From: Pseudoxanthomonas suwonensis
GTDB taxonomy: Bacteria; Pseudomonadota; Gammaproteobacteria; Xanthomonadales; Xanthomonadaceae
DNA length: 64,000 nucleotides
Direction: 5' to 3'
NCBI RefSeq assembly: GCF_000972865.1
Contig: NZ_CP011144.1
Location: 2,862,772-2,926,771, forward strand
This document shows, piece after piece, positions 18,499 to 28,123 of the stretch. A program made the position numbers and the translations under genes. Numbering within the stretch: position 1 is the first letter of the stretch; each line of letters opens with the position of its first letter. The notes below the pieces were generated by a model that worked only from the letters and a program-made list of their open reading frames with translations, did no database searches and was not told the DNA's origin.

Positions 18499-18680
18499 GG
18501 CGCGGGGCTGCGAAGGCAAACCGCAAGTTTAGCCGAGGCGCCGTGGACCGGCGGCGGCGGAGCGGGATTCGGCCTGGCCGGCCTGAACCGGCGCCCGCCG
18601 CGGTTTGGCCGCGGATCCCGGGCCGGGCGTATGCTCGGGACCACGCGGACGGTCGCTCCGCCGGCCAGGAGGATCCCGCC

Positions 18681-18956
18681 ATGCAGGTCGCCTACCGCGC
18701 CCACAACCTGTTCGACGCCCACCTGGCCCGGCACGTGCTGGAGGATGCGGGCATCCCGGCGTTCGTGTTCGGCGAGAACCTGCTGGGCGCGGGCGGGGAG
18801 CTGCCGCTGTTTGGGATATTGCGGGTCTGCGTGCCCGATCCCTGCCTGGCGGATGCCGAATCGGCGCTGCAGGCGGCGGGGCTGCTGGGCGCAGGCTTGC
18901 CTGGCGAGGACCCGGACCCCATTTTGGAGGACGACCCCGGCCTGCTGCCGGCCTGA
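18681..18956 (+). CDS. Small DUF2007 (putative signal-transducing) protein
   Basis: The 91-residue product has the DUF2007 pattern: VAYRAHNLFDAHLARHVLE, GIPAFVFGENL, then a strand containing RVCVPDPCLADAESAL. The fold is a small alpha/beta domain related to PII-like proteins, but no biochemical role is established. A clear AGGAGG lies 8 bp upstream of the ATG. The tail is acidic. It is followed 12 bp later by msrA, so the two form a likely operon. Confidence 0.8.
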   Translation: MQVAYRAHNLFDAHLARHVLEDAGIPAFVFGENLLGAGGELPLFGILRVCVPDPCLADAESALQAAGLLGAGLPGEDPDPILEDDPGLLPA

Positions 18957-18968
18957 AGGAGCTCTCCC

Positions 18969-19622
<654 letters not shown>

Positions 19623-19942
19623 CTTTCCGCTTCCTCACCTTCGCGTGCATCGCGGGAGAGGGTTCTTCCGCCTTTGCCGAGGGGACTGTGCCGGCGACGT
19701 CGGGTCGCCGGCTGAACCCGGCTCCTACAACAGCCCGCCGCCGCTCTTCTGGCCGCCGCTCTTCTGTAGGAGCCGACTTCAGTCGGCGACACGGGCGTCG
19801 GAATCATGAGGGCGTCGCCTGTGCCGACGGCGTCGCGTCGGGAGCAAGCCCGGCTCCTACAAGAGCAGGTCGTCGGGCGACGAACGAGATCGGGCAGGCC
19901 TTGGCGATGACGAAGCCACGACCTGGAAGCTCCCGAAGACGT
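19623..19942. repeat. REP half-unit plus one complete unit
   Basis: A half-unit ends at 19729 and a complete unit lies at 19765-19861. The unit has a CCGACTTCAGTCGGC left arm and a GAGCAAGCCCGGCTC right arm, two different arm classes in one unit. The remaining sequence to 19942 leads into the structured repeat; its text near 19920-19940 (ACCTGGAAGCTCCCGA) is shared with the flank of copy D. Confidence 0.85.
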
Positions 19943-20041
19943 GGCAGGCCGGGTGTGTTGCGGCAGCGGCCATGGATGGCCGCGTCGGCGAGTCGGCACA
20001 CGGATGTGCCGCCGAGACGACCGCAACACACCCGGCCTGCC
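19943..20041. repeat. Structured cruciform repeat, copy B
   Basis: A perfect 21-bp outer stem (19943-19963 with 20021-20041) encloses two hairpins. One is 19966-19983 (GCGGCCA, loop TGGA, TGGCCGC); the other is 19995-20010 (GGCACA, loop CGGA, TGTGCC). The flanks (CTGGAAGCTCCCGA on the left, CCGAAGCCGAC on the right) match copy D. Compared with copy C, the outer stem and first hairpin carry base changes on both strands that preserve pairing. Confidence 0.82.
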
Positions 20042-20246
20042 GCGGCTCAGCCCGAAGCCGACCACGTCCGGCGCTCTTGCCGTAGCCTAGCCGTAGCAAT
20101 GCAGGCCCATCCCCCTCGGATCGGCGAAGAGCCCAGAATCAACGGCACCACTTCCTGGCCCTCTCTTCGCCCGGGGCGAAGGAGGGGGGGAGCGTCGTTT
20201 GGGTGAAGGGCGTTGGAGCCGGCGAGGGTCGCGCCGGCGCCGCGGC
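20042..20246. other. Gene-free right flank of copy B
   Basis: No gene is seen. A hairpin CTTCGCCC/GGGCGAAG lies at about 20166-20183 and is similar to the CATTCGCC/GGCGAAG hairpin near position 100, another hint that these flanks belong to the same mosaic element. Confidence 0.5.
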
Positions 20247-21239
20247 TCACGCCAACCGCTGGGCGATGTCCGCCCGCAGCGCGTCCAGGTCCTTGGCAAA
20301 GGCGGCGATGCCCTCGGCCAGCTTCTCGCTGGCCATGGCGTCGGCAGCCAGGTCGGCGTCGAAGCGCGCCTGGTCGACCGGGGCGATGACCCGGTCCTCG
20401 CGCGGCACCGGCGACAGCCGGCGCTCGACCTTGCCGGTGGAAGCGTCCAGCTGCTCCAGCAGGTCCGGCGAGATGGTCAGGCGGTCGCAGCCGGCCAGGG
20501 CCAGCACCTGCTCGACCGAACGGAACGAGGCGCCCATCACCACCGTGGCCGCGCCGCGGCGCTTGAACTCGTCGTAGACGCCGCGCACGAACACCACGCC
20601 CGGGTCCTCGTCGATGCTCGCCGGCGCCTGGCCGTGGGCCTTGTACCAGTCGAGGATGCGGCCGACGAACGGCGAGATCAGGAACGCGCCGGCCTCGGCA
20701 CAGGCGATCGCCTGGGTCGGGTTGAAGATCAGGGTCAGGTTGCAGTCGATGCCCTCGGCCTGCAGCTGGCGCGCGGCTTCCACGCCTTCCCAGGTGGCGG
20801 CGACCTTGATCAGGATCTTGTCGCGGCCGATGCCGCGCTCGGCGTACATGGCCACGAACTTGCGCGCCTTGGCCACCGTGGCGGCGGTGTCGTGGGCCAG
20901 GTCGGCGTCGACTTCGGTGGAGACGCGGCCGGGGACCAGGCCGCTGAGCATCGCACCGACGCCGACAGTCAGCCGGTCGGCGACCTCGTCGACTATCGCC
21001 TTTTCGACAGCCGCCTTGTCCGCGCCCTGGCCGCGCGCCCAGGCCAGCTCGCGCTCGATCAGTTCCGCATACACCGGCAGGCCCAACGCCTTCTTCACCA
21101 GGGTCGGGTTGGTGGTGCAGTCGACCGGGCGCAGGCGGACGATGGCGTCGTAGTCGCCGGTGTCGGCGACGACCACGGACAGTTCGCGCAGCTGCTGCAG
21201 GCGGGTGGGGGCGGGGGTGGAATCGGCGACGGCGCTCAT
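20247..21239 (-). CDS. tal: Transaldolase
   Basis: Transaldolase moves dihydroxyacetone units between sugar phosphates in the pentose phosphate pathway. The 330-residue protein is of the TalA/TalB type, with [18 protein letters not shown] and the Schiff-base lysine K145 in [18 protein letters not shown] and [11 protein letters not shown] follow. The ATG at 21239 is supported by length. It is divergent from pyk across 234 bp. Confidence 0.94.
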   Translation of the reverse strand: MSAVADSTPAPTRLQQLRELSVVVADTGDYDAIVRLRPVDCTTNPTLVKKALGLPVYAELIERELAWARGQGADKAAVEKAIVDEVADRLTVGVGAMLSGLVPGRVSTEVDADLAHDTAATVAKARKFVAMYAERGIGRDKILIKVAATWEGVEAARQLQAEGIDCNLTLIFNPTQAIACAEAGAFLISPFVGRILDWYKAHGQAPASIDEDPGVVFVRGVYDEFKRRGAATVVMGASFRSVEQVLALAGCDRLTISPDLLEQLDASTGKVERRLSPVPREDRVIAPVDQARFDADLAADAMASEKLAEGIAAFAKDLDALRADIAQRLA

Positions 21240-21473
21240 CGTAGGCGGGCGGGATGCGTGGGGAGGAACTGCACATCGTAGCCTGCGCGGGCGGGCGCGT
21301 CGCGCACGGCCCGTGACCGACGAAATCGGTTGTCGTTGCAACCTTCTTCCCGTGCGCCCCCCGTGCGCGGGCGTATGCGTGGACCGTGGCCCGGTACCGC
21401 AGCGGACGCTGATGACAGCGCTGCCGGGCGATGCGCGGATGTGGTAGTTTTCCCTGCCTTTTGGGGACCCCAC

Positions 21474-22940
21474 ATGACCGACAGCCTGCGCCGCACCAAG
21501 ATCCTCGCCACCCTCGGACCGGCCACCGATGCGCCGGGCGTGCTGGAGGCGCTGTTCCGTGCCGGCGTCAACGTGGTCCGCCTCAACTTCTCCCACGGCG
21601 ATCCGTCCGGCCAGGCCAAGCGCGCGGCCGACGTGCGCGCCGCCGCGCAGCGAGTTGGCGTCGAGGTCGGCATCCTCGCCGACCTGCCCGGCCCGAAGAT
21701 CCGCATCGAGCGCTTCGCCGCGGGCAAGATCGCGCTCAAGGCCGGTGACCGCTTCGACCTGGTCGCCGATCCGAACGCGCCGGCCGGCGACACCACCCAG
21801 GTCGGGGTCAGCTACCTGGGCCTGCCCGGCGACGTGGCGGCGGGCGACGTGCTGCTGCTCGACGACGGCCTGATGCAGCTGAAGGTCGAGGAGGTGCAGG
21901 GCGAGCGCATCGTCAACACCGTGCTCAACGACGGCGTGCTGTCCGACCGCAAGGGCCTGAACAAGCAAGGCGGAGGCCTGTCGCTGGGTGCGCTGACCGA
22001 GCGCGACAAGGAACTGATCGCGATCGTGGCGAAGATCGGCGTGGACTTCATCGCCGTGTCGTTCTGCCGCAACGCGCAGGACATGAACGACGCCCGTGCC
22101 ATTGCCCGCTCGCATGGCTGCGACGCCGCGCTGGTCTCCAAGATCGAGCGCACCGAGGCGATCGAGAACCTGGTCGAGATCGTCGAGGCCTCCGACGTGG
22201 TGATGGTCGCCCGCGGCGACCTGGGCGTGGAGATCGGCGATGCCGAGCTGCCGGGCCTGCAGAAGAAGATCATTCGCGAGTCGCTGAAGCAGAACAAGGT
22301 GGTGATCACCGCCACCCAGATGCTGCAGTCGATGGTCGAGAGCCCGATCCCGACCCGCGCCGAGGTGCTGGACGTGGCCAACGCGGTGATCGACGGCACC
22401 GACGCGGTGATGCTTTCGGCCGAGACCGCCGCTGGCGCCTACCCGGTGCGCGCGGTGGAGGCGATGGCCCGGATCTGCCTGGGCGCCGAGCGCCAGTTCC
22501 AGAACGAGACCGACTTCGGCAAGGCCCAGCGTGGCCTGGAGCGTGCCGACCAGGCCATCGCCATGGCCACCATGTTCCTGTCCGAGCACATCGGCGTGCG
22601 CGCGATCGTGGCCATGACCGAGTCTGGCGGCACCCCGCGCTTCCTGTCGCGCTTCCGGACCAAGGCGCCGATCTACGCGATCACCCGCCACGACGGCGCG
22701 CGCCGGCGCATGGCGCTGATGCGCGACGTGTTCCCGATCAACTTCGACAGCCGCGGCCTGACCCCGCGCGAGGCCGCGCGCGGCAGCATCCGCCTGCTGG
22801 CCGATACCGGCCTGCTGGCGGCGGGCGACCGGGTGGTGTTCACCAGCGGCGAGCACATGGAGACCCACGGCGCGACCAACACCCTGCGCCTGCTCGAGGT
22901 CGGCCCCGACGGCCGCGCCAGCGGGCTGGGCGACCTCTGA
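21474..22940 (+). CDS. pyk: Pyruvate kinase
   Basis: Pyruvate kinase makes pyruvate and ATP from phosphoenolpyruvate. The 488 residues begin [13 protein letters not shown]. They contain the barrel motifs [15 protein letters not shown] and [12 protein letters not shown], the active-site region ATQMLQSM, and a C-terminal domain ending in the regulatory fold. Length is close to PykA-type enzymes. The ATG at 21474 follows GGGGACC; a longer frame upstream is unsupported. A strong terminator follows within 25 bp. It groups with tal and fba as a central carbon block. Confidence 0.95.
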   Translation: MTDSLRRTKILATLGPATDAPGVLEALFRAGVNVVRLNFSHGDPSGQAKRAADVRAAAQRVGVEVGILADLPGPKIRIERFAAGKIALKAGDRFDLVADPNAPAGDTTQVGVSYLGLPGDVAAGDVLLLDDGLMQLKVEEVQGERIVNTVLNDGVLSDRKGLNKQGGGLSLGALTERDKELIAIVAKIGVDFIAVSFCRNAQDMNDARAIARSHGCDAALVSKIERTEAIENLVEIVEASDVVMVARGDLGVEIGDAELPGLQKKIIRESLKQNKVVITATQMLQSMVESPIPTRAEVLDVANAVIDGTDAVMLSAETAAGAYPVRAVEAMARICLGAERQFQNETDFGKAQRGLERADQAIAMATMFLSEHIGVRAIVAMTESGGTPRFLSRFRTKAPIYAITRHDGARRRMALMRDVFPINFDSRGLTPREAARGSIRLLADTGLLAAGDRVVFTSGEHMETHGATNTLRLLEVGPDGRASGLGDL

Positions 22941-22963
22941 CGGTTGTCGCGCAGGATGACTGC

Positions 22964-22990
22964 AAGGGGCGCCGCAAGGCGCCCCTTTCC
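22964..22990 (+). terminator. Rho-independent terminator after pyk
   Basis: A 10-bp perfect stem (AAGGGGCGCC at 22964-22973, GGCGCCCCTT at 22978-22987) with a GCAA tetraloop is followed by a short pyrimidine run. It lies 24 bp after the pyk stop. Confidence 0.85.
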
Positions 22991-23057
22991 GTTGGTGCGG
23001 TCGCGGTGTCCTGCATGGGTCGCATCTGCCCGTGGGGAGCGCCAGGCCTATACGCGA

Positions 23058-23250
23058 CCCCCGCACCGTCGGCGCAGGCGACGACCCCATGGTTCCGACG
23101 CCCGTGTCGCCGACTGAAGTCGGCTGCTACAGAGAGCGGTCGCGCCGCTGCTGTTGTAGGAGCCGGGTTCAGCCGGCGACCCGACACCGTTGCACAGGCG
23201 ACGCGCTTGTGGTCCCGGCGCGCGTGTTGCCGGCAAGCTGGGCTCCTGCA
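23058..23250. repeat. REP half-unit and one decayed complete unit
   Basis: A right-hand half ends near 23132 (GGCTGCTACA). A full unit lies at 23155-23250, ending GCTCCTGCA, so its right foot has a T-to-G type substitution in the GTAG tetranucleotide. It lies between the pyk terminator and the fba promoter. Confidence 0.8.
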
Positions 23251-23306
23251 AGGGCTGCGCCGCTGCGATGCAGGGGTGCCGGGACCGTAGGCGTGAACAG
23301 GCGGGC

Positions 23307-23335
23307 CAGGGCGCCGCTGCGCGCACGGCTATAAT
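23307..23335 (+). promoter_or_regulatory. Probable promoter of fba
   Basis: A perfect -10 box TATAAT lies at 23330-23335, with a poor -35 (CAGGGC at 23307-23312, 17-bp spacing). It is placed 41 bp before the fba start codon, giving a leader of about 35 nt. Confidence 0.6.
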
Positions 23336-23376
23336 CGCCGGCTCCCCATCCACGCCGTCCGCGGCAGGAATCCCGC

Positions 23377-24387
23377 ATGAGCATCGAACAGCTTGCCGAG
23401 ACCGCCCAGGCCATGGTCGCCCCGGGCAAGGGCATCATCGCCATCGACGAGTCCACGGCCACGATCGGCAAGCGCTTCGCCGCCGTGGGCATCGAGAACA
23501 GCGAGGGGAACCGCCGCGCCTACCGCGAGCTGCTGCTGACCACGCCCAAGCTCTCGTCGCACATCTCCGGCGCGATCCTGTACGACGAGACGCTGCGCCA
23601 GTCCACCCAGGCCGGCGTGCCGTTCGCGAAGTACATGGCCGAACAGGGCATCCTCCCCGGGATCAAGGTCGACAAGGGCACCACCCCGCTCGCGGGCTTC
23701 CCGGGCGAGCTGGTGACCGAGGGCCTGGACGGCCTGCGTGCGCGCCTGGAGGAGTACTACCGGCTCGGCGCGCGCTTCGCCAAGTGGCGCGCGGTGATCA
23801 ACATCGGCGAGGACATCCCGACCGGCACCTGCATCGAAGCCAACGCGCACGCGCTGGCGCGCTACGCCGCGCTGTGCCAGGAGCAGGGGCTGGTGCCGAT
23901 GGTCGAGCCGGAGGTGCTGATGGACGGCGACCACGACATCGAGACCTGCTACGAGGTCACCGAGGCGGTGCTGCGCTCGCTGTTCGCCGCCCTGTACGAG
24001 CAGAACGTGCTGCTGGAAGGCACGATCCTCAAGGCCTCGATGGTCGTCTCCGGCAAGGACTCCGCCGAGCAGGCCGACGCCCAGGAGGTCGCCGAGTCCA
24101 CCCTGATGTGCCTGAAGAGCACGGTGCCGGCGATCCTGCCGGGCATCGTGTTCCTGTCCGGCGGCCAGGGCGACGAGGACGCCACCGCGCACCTGGACGC
24201 GATGAACCGACTCGGCCCGAACCCGTGGCCGCTGAGCTTCTCCTACGGTCGCGCCATGCAGCAGGCCGCGCTGACGCTGTGGGCCAGGGACACGGCCGGC
24301 AACTTCAGGAAGGCGCAGGACATCGTGTTCGCCCGCGCCCGCGACAACGGCCTGGCCGCGCTGGGGCAGTGGCAGGGTGCGGACTGA
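23377..24387 (+). CDS. Class I fructose-bisphosphate aldolase
   Basis: The 336-residue protein is the metal-independent, Schiff-base type aldolase. Visible signatures are GKGIIAIDEST at the N-terminus, GIKVDKGTTPL, EPEVLMDGDHD, the active-site lysine region VLLEGTILKASMV, and FLSGGQGDEDA. It cleaves fructose 1,6-bisphosphate in glycolysis/gluconeogenesis. Class I enzymes are less common than class II in bacteria but typical of xanthomonads. GCAGGAA lies 8 bp before the ATG. It is monocistronic, with a terminator downstream. Confidence 0.94.
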   Translation: MSIEQLAETAQAMVAPGKGIIAIDESTATIGKRFAAVGIENSEGNRRAYRELLLTTPKLSSHISGAILYDETLRQSTQAGVPFAKYMAEQGILPGIKVDKGTTPLAGFPGELVTEGLDGLRARLEEYYRLGARFAKWRAVINIGEDIPTGTCIEANAHALARYAALCQEQGLVPMVEPEVLMDGDHDIETCYEVTEAVLRSLFAALYEQNVLLEGTILKASMVVSGKDSAEQADAQEVAESTLMCLKSTVPAILPGIVFLSGGQGDEDATAHLDAMNRLGPNPWPLSFSYGRAMQQAALTLWARDTAGNFRKAQDIVFARARDNGLAALGQWQGAD

Positions 24388-24412
24388 GCCGCGCCGTCGC
24401 CAAGCCGTGAAA

Positions 24413-24440
24413 GAAACGCCGGCCCCCGCGCCGGCGTTTC
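24413..24440 (+). terminator. Terminator after the aldolase gene
   Basis: A perfect 11-bp stem GAAACGCCGGC (24413-24423) / GCCGGCGTTTC (24430-24440) with a 6-nt loop lies 26 bp after the stop. There is only a short T-rich tail. Confidence 0.75.
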
Positions 24441-24448
24441 CTTGTCTG

Positions 24449-24690
24449 TTGCTGGAGCCCGTTCATGGGCGTGCGGGCGCCGGGACCATGAGGATGTCGC
24501 CTGTGCGATGGCGTCGTGTCGCCGGCTGAACCCGGCTCCTAACAACAGCCCCGGCGCGGCCGCTCTTCTGTAGGAGCCGACTTCAGTCGGCGACACGGGC
24601 GTCGGGACTACGACGGCGTCGCCTGTGCCGACGACGCAGGGGATCGCCGGCAACCGGGTCCCGACGCACACGGCCACGGTCCACCGCCGC
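24449..24690. repeat. Two decayed REP units
   Basis: One unit runs from about 24449 to 24543, with an extra A in its right foot (CTCCTAACA). A second begins TGTAGGAGC at 24569 and decays by about 24664. They separate the aldolase terminator from the convergent tonB gene. Confidence 0.75.
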
Positions 24691-25562
24691 CTACTCGGTA
24701 CGCATGTGCCCGCCCGGCACGAACACCCAGGTGCGGGTCACGTGCAGGATATCGACCTTGTCGCTGGTGTCCGGCAACGGCGGGAACGGTTCGGCCAGGC
24801 GCACGATCCGCAGCACGCCCTCGTCCAGCAGCGGGGTGCCGCTGGAGCGCAGGATCCGGGTGCTCTCGACCGTGCCGTCGCGGCGCACGCCGACGCTGAC
24901 CACGACCTGGCCGCCGAGCCGCCGCTGGCGCGCCTCGTCGGGGTAGTTCAGGTTGCCGATGCGCTCGGCGCGGTCGACCCAGGCGCGCAGGTAGTTGGCG
25001 TAGGCGTACTCGCGGGTGCTGGCCGAGACGAACTTGCGCGTCGGCCGCTTGGCGTACAGCTCCGAGCGCAGGTAGACCTCGGCCGCCAGCCGCGCCATTT
25101 CGGCGTCGCGCGCGGCCCTGGCCTCGCTGACCGGCGGCAGCGGGGACTCCAGCGGTTCGCGCGGCTGCGCCTCGACCACCGTGTCCTCGCCGTGGCGGGT
25201 GGCCACCACCCGTGCCTGCGGCGGCGGCGCCTCGACCGCCGCACTCTGCTGCTCCGGCAGCGGCGCCTGGCCGGGCTCGGCCAGCGGGATCGCCCCGGCC
25301 TGCAGGTCGCGGGGCCGCTGCGCCTGGTCGTGTTCGCCGCCGCCGCGGTTGCTGGCCTGGGCCAGGAAGTCGGCCTGCTCGGGGGTCAGTTCGGTCCGGG
25401 TCTGGCTGAAGATCACGTCCAGGGTCGGCACCAGCGGCGCCTCGTCCCTGAACGCGAAGCCCAGGCCCAGGATCAGGACCCCGTGGACCAGCAGCGACAG
25501 CACCACGGTGGCGTTCAGCCGCTGGCGGGCACCGATCGGCGGCGGGGCGACGGCCGCGGCGC

Positions 25563-25566
<4 letters not shown>
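24691..25566 (-). CDS. TonB-family energy transducer
   Basis: TonB spans the periplasm and couples the ExbBD proton-motive complex to outer-membrane receptors. The 291-residue protein has one N-terminal membrane anchor (about 18-38, VVLSLLVHGVLILGLGF) and a glutamine/proline-rich periplasmic stretch. The C-terminal TonB domain is at about 205-275 (LNYPDEARQRRLGGQVVVSV). The start ATG at 25566 overlaps the gshB stop by 4 bases (ATGA), so the two are co-translated. A TonB-dependent receptor lies in the same window at 57134. exbBD are not present here. Confidence 0.88.
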
Positions 25567-26534
<968 letters not shown>

Positions 26535-26684
26535 GTGCGCGAACGGCCAGTGCAGGGGCGTGGACCGGCGATGTTAGCCGATCCGGCCGTCCCCGCCGCC
26601 GCCGCGGAAATGCGAACTGCGGCACGGAATGAGACGGCGTTCGCAGCACGGCGGTCCAGGCGGCCTCCGGCGGCGACGGCGGGC

Positions 26685-26715
26685 TTGACAGTCCTTGGCC
26701 GTACTGGGATATAGA
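26685..26715 (+). promoter_or_regulatory. Candidate promoter of the pil-chp operon
   Basis: A consensus -35 TTGACA (26685-26690) is followed after 19 bp by TATAGA (26710-26715). The spacing is long for sigma70, so activity may need an activator. It lies about 50 bp before pilG, in the gap divergent from gshB. Confidence 0.5.
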
Positions 26716-26767
26716 CAGCTTCGCAGTGGCGCCACCAGAAGCGCCGCGCGCATGGGGAATTAGGGTA

Positions 26768-27169
26768 ATGACAGAAAACACGGCCCCGACCGGGGCACTG
26801 GGCGGCTTGCGGGTCATGGTGATCGATGACTCCAAGACCATCCGCCGTACCGCCGAGACCCTGCTCAAGCGCGAGGGGTGCGAGGTGGTCACCGCCAGCG
26901 ACGGGTTCGAGGCGCTGGCCAAGATCGCCGACCAGCAGCCGCAGATCATCTTCGTCGACATCATGATGCCGCGCCTGGACGGCTATCAGACCTGCGCGCT
27001 GATCAAGGGCAACCAGAAATTCAAGTCCACGCCGGTGATCATGCTCTCGTCCAAGGACGGCCTGTTCGACAAGGCCCGCGGCCGCATCGTCGGCTCCGAG
27101 CAGTACCTGACCAAGCCATTCACTCGCGAAGAGCTGCTGGGCGCCATCCGCACATACGTCAACGCCTGA
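26768..27169 (+). CDS. pilG: Twitching-motility response regulator PilG
   Basis: PilG is a single-domain receiver phosphorylated by ChpA that promotes type IV pilus extension. The 133 residues form one receiver domain with VIDDSKTIRR (acidic pocket), phospho-acceptor D64 in FVDIMMPRLDG, and the conserved lysine in YLTKPFTREEL. The ATG at 26768 gives the usual short N-terminal lead; a frame from 26726 adds residues with no support. It is the first gene of pilGHIJ-chpA-chpC. Confidence 0.95.
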   Translation: MTENTAPTGALGGLRVMVIDDSKTIRRTAETLLKREGCEVVTASDGFEALAKIADQQPQIIFVDIMMPRLDGYQTCALIKGNQKFKSTPVIMLSSKDGLFDKARGRIVGSEQYLTKPFTREELLGAIRTYVNA

Positions 27170-27188
27170 CCGGGGGGCAGGCAACAAC

Positions 27189-27554
27189 ATGGCTCGAATC
27201 CTGCTGATCGAAGACTCGCCGACCGACCGCGCGGTCTTCACCCAGTGGCTGCAGCGTGGCGGCCACCAGGTCATCCTCGCCACCAATGCCGAGGACGGCA
27301 TCGACATCGCGCGCAAGCAGCTGCCGGACCTGGTGCTGATGGACGTGGTCCTGCCCGGAATGAGCGGTTTCCAGGCCACCCGCGCGCTGACCCGCGACGC
27401 AGCCACCAGCAAGATCCCGGTGCTGATCGTGAGCACCAAGAGCATGGAGACCGACCGCGCCTGGGGCATGCGCCAGGGCGCCGTCGACTACGTGGTCAAG
27501 CCGCCGCGCGAGGAAGACCTCCTCGAGCGCATCAACCAGCTGGTAACCACCTGA
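27189..27554 (+). CDS. pilH: Twitching-motility response regulator PilH
   Basis: This second receiver-only protein (121 aa) of the Pil-Chp system is usually linked to pilus retraction or signal damping. It has LLIEDSPTDRAVF, phospho-acceptor D52 in LMDVVLPGMSGFQ, the threonine/serine region VSTKSM, and the lysine in VVKPPREEDL. It begins 19 bp after pilG with a GGGGGGCAGG purine-rich site. Confidence 0.95.
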   Translation: MARILLIEDSPTDRAVFTQWLQRGGHQVILATNAEDGIDIARKQLPDLVLMDVVLPGMSGFQATRALTRDAATSKIPVLIVSTKSMETDRAWGMRQGAVDYVVKPPREEDLLERINQLVTT

Positions 27555-27555
27555 C

Positions 27556-28086
27556 ATGCGCACCCCCTTCGACATCCTCGCCGACTACGAGCAGCGCAGC
27601 CTGGCCCACGCGGTGCAGCTGCCGGCGCGCGAACTGGGTCCGGAGACCTGGCGCGGCGTCGGCTACCGCATCGGCGAGCACCGCCTGGTCTCGCAGTTCG
27701 GCGAGGTGGTCGAGATCCTGTCGATGCCGCCGGTCACCCCGGTGCCGGGCGCGCAGCCCTGGCTGCTGGGCATCGGCAACCTGCGCGGCAACCTGTTCCC
27801 GGTGGTCGACCTCAAGCTGTTCCTCGAGGGCGAACGCACCGTGCTGCACGAGGGCCAGCGCGTGCTGGTGATGCGCCAGCACGGCGGCGACGTGGCCCTG
27901 ACCATCGACGAACTGTACGGCCAGCGCAGTTTCGGCGAAGAACAGGGGATCGACCCGGCGCCGCTGGCGCAGGGCCGCTACGCCCACTTCGTCGAGCGCG
28001 CCTTCCACAGCGACGGCGCCGACTGGGGCGTGTTCTCGCTCGCGCGCCTGGCCCGCACCCCCGAATTCCGCCAAGCCGCCGCCTGA
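27556..28086 (+). CDS. pilI: CheW-like adaptor PilI
   Basis: PilI links the PilJ receptor to the ChpA kinase. The 176 residues form a single CheW domain: VGYRIGEHRLVSQFGEVVEIL, then GIGNLRGNLFPVVDLKLFL. It starts one base after the pilH stop, implying translational coupling. Confidence 0.93.
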   Translation: MRTPFDILADYEQRSLAHAVQLPARELGPETWRGVGYRIGEHRLVSQFGEVVEILSMPPVTPVPGAQPWLLGIGNLRGNLFPVVDLKLFLEGERTVLHEGQRVLVMRQHGGDVALTIDELYGQRSFGEEQGIDPAPLAQGRYAHFVERAFHSDGADWGVFSLARLARTPEFRQAAA

Positions 28087-28123
28087 GCCGGCCGGCCCGC
28101 ACCGACACCGAGGTCTACACCGC

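Noticed and set aside
19804..20099. Frames across copy B encoding arginine- and cysteine-rich peptides
   Set aside because: The frames are forced by the palindromes; similar peptides arise at copy C on the other strand, so the repeat explains them.
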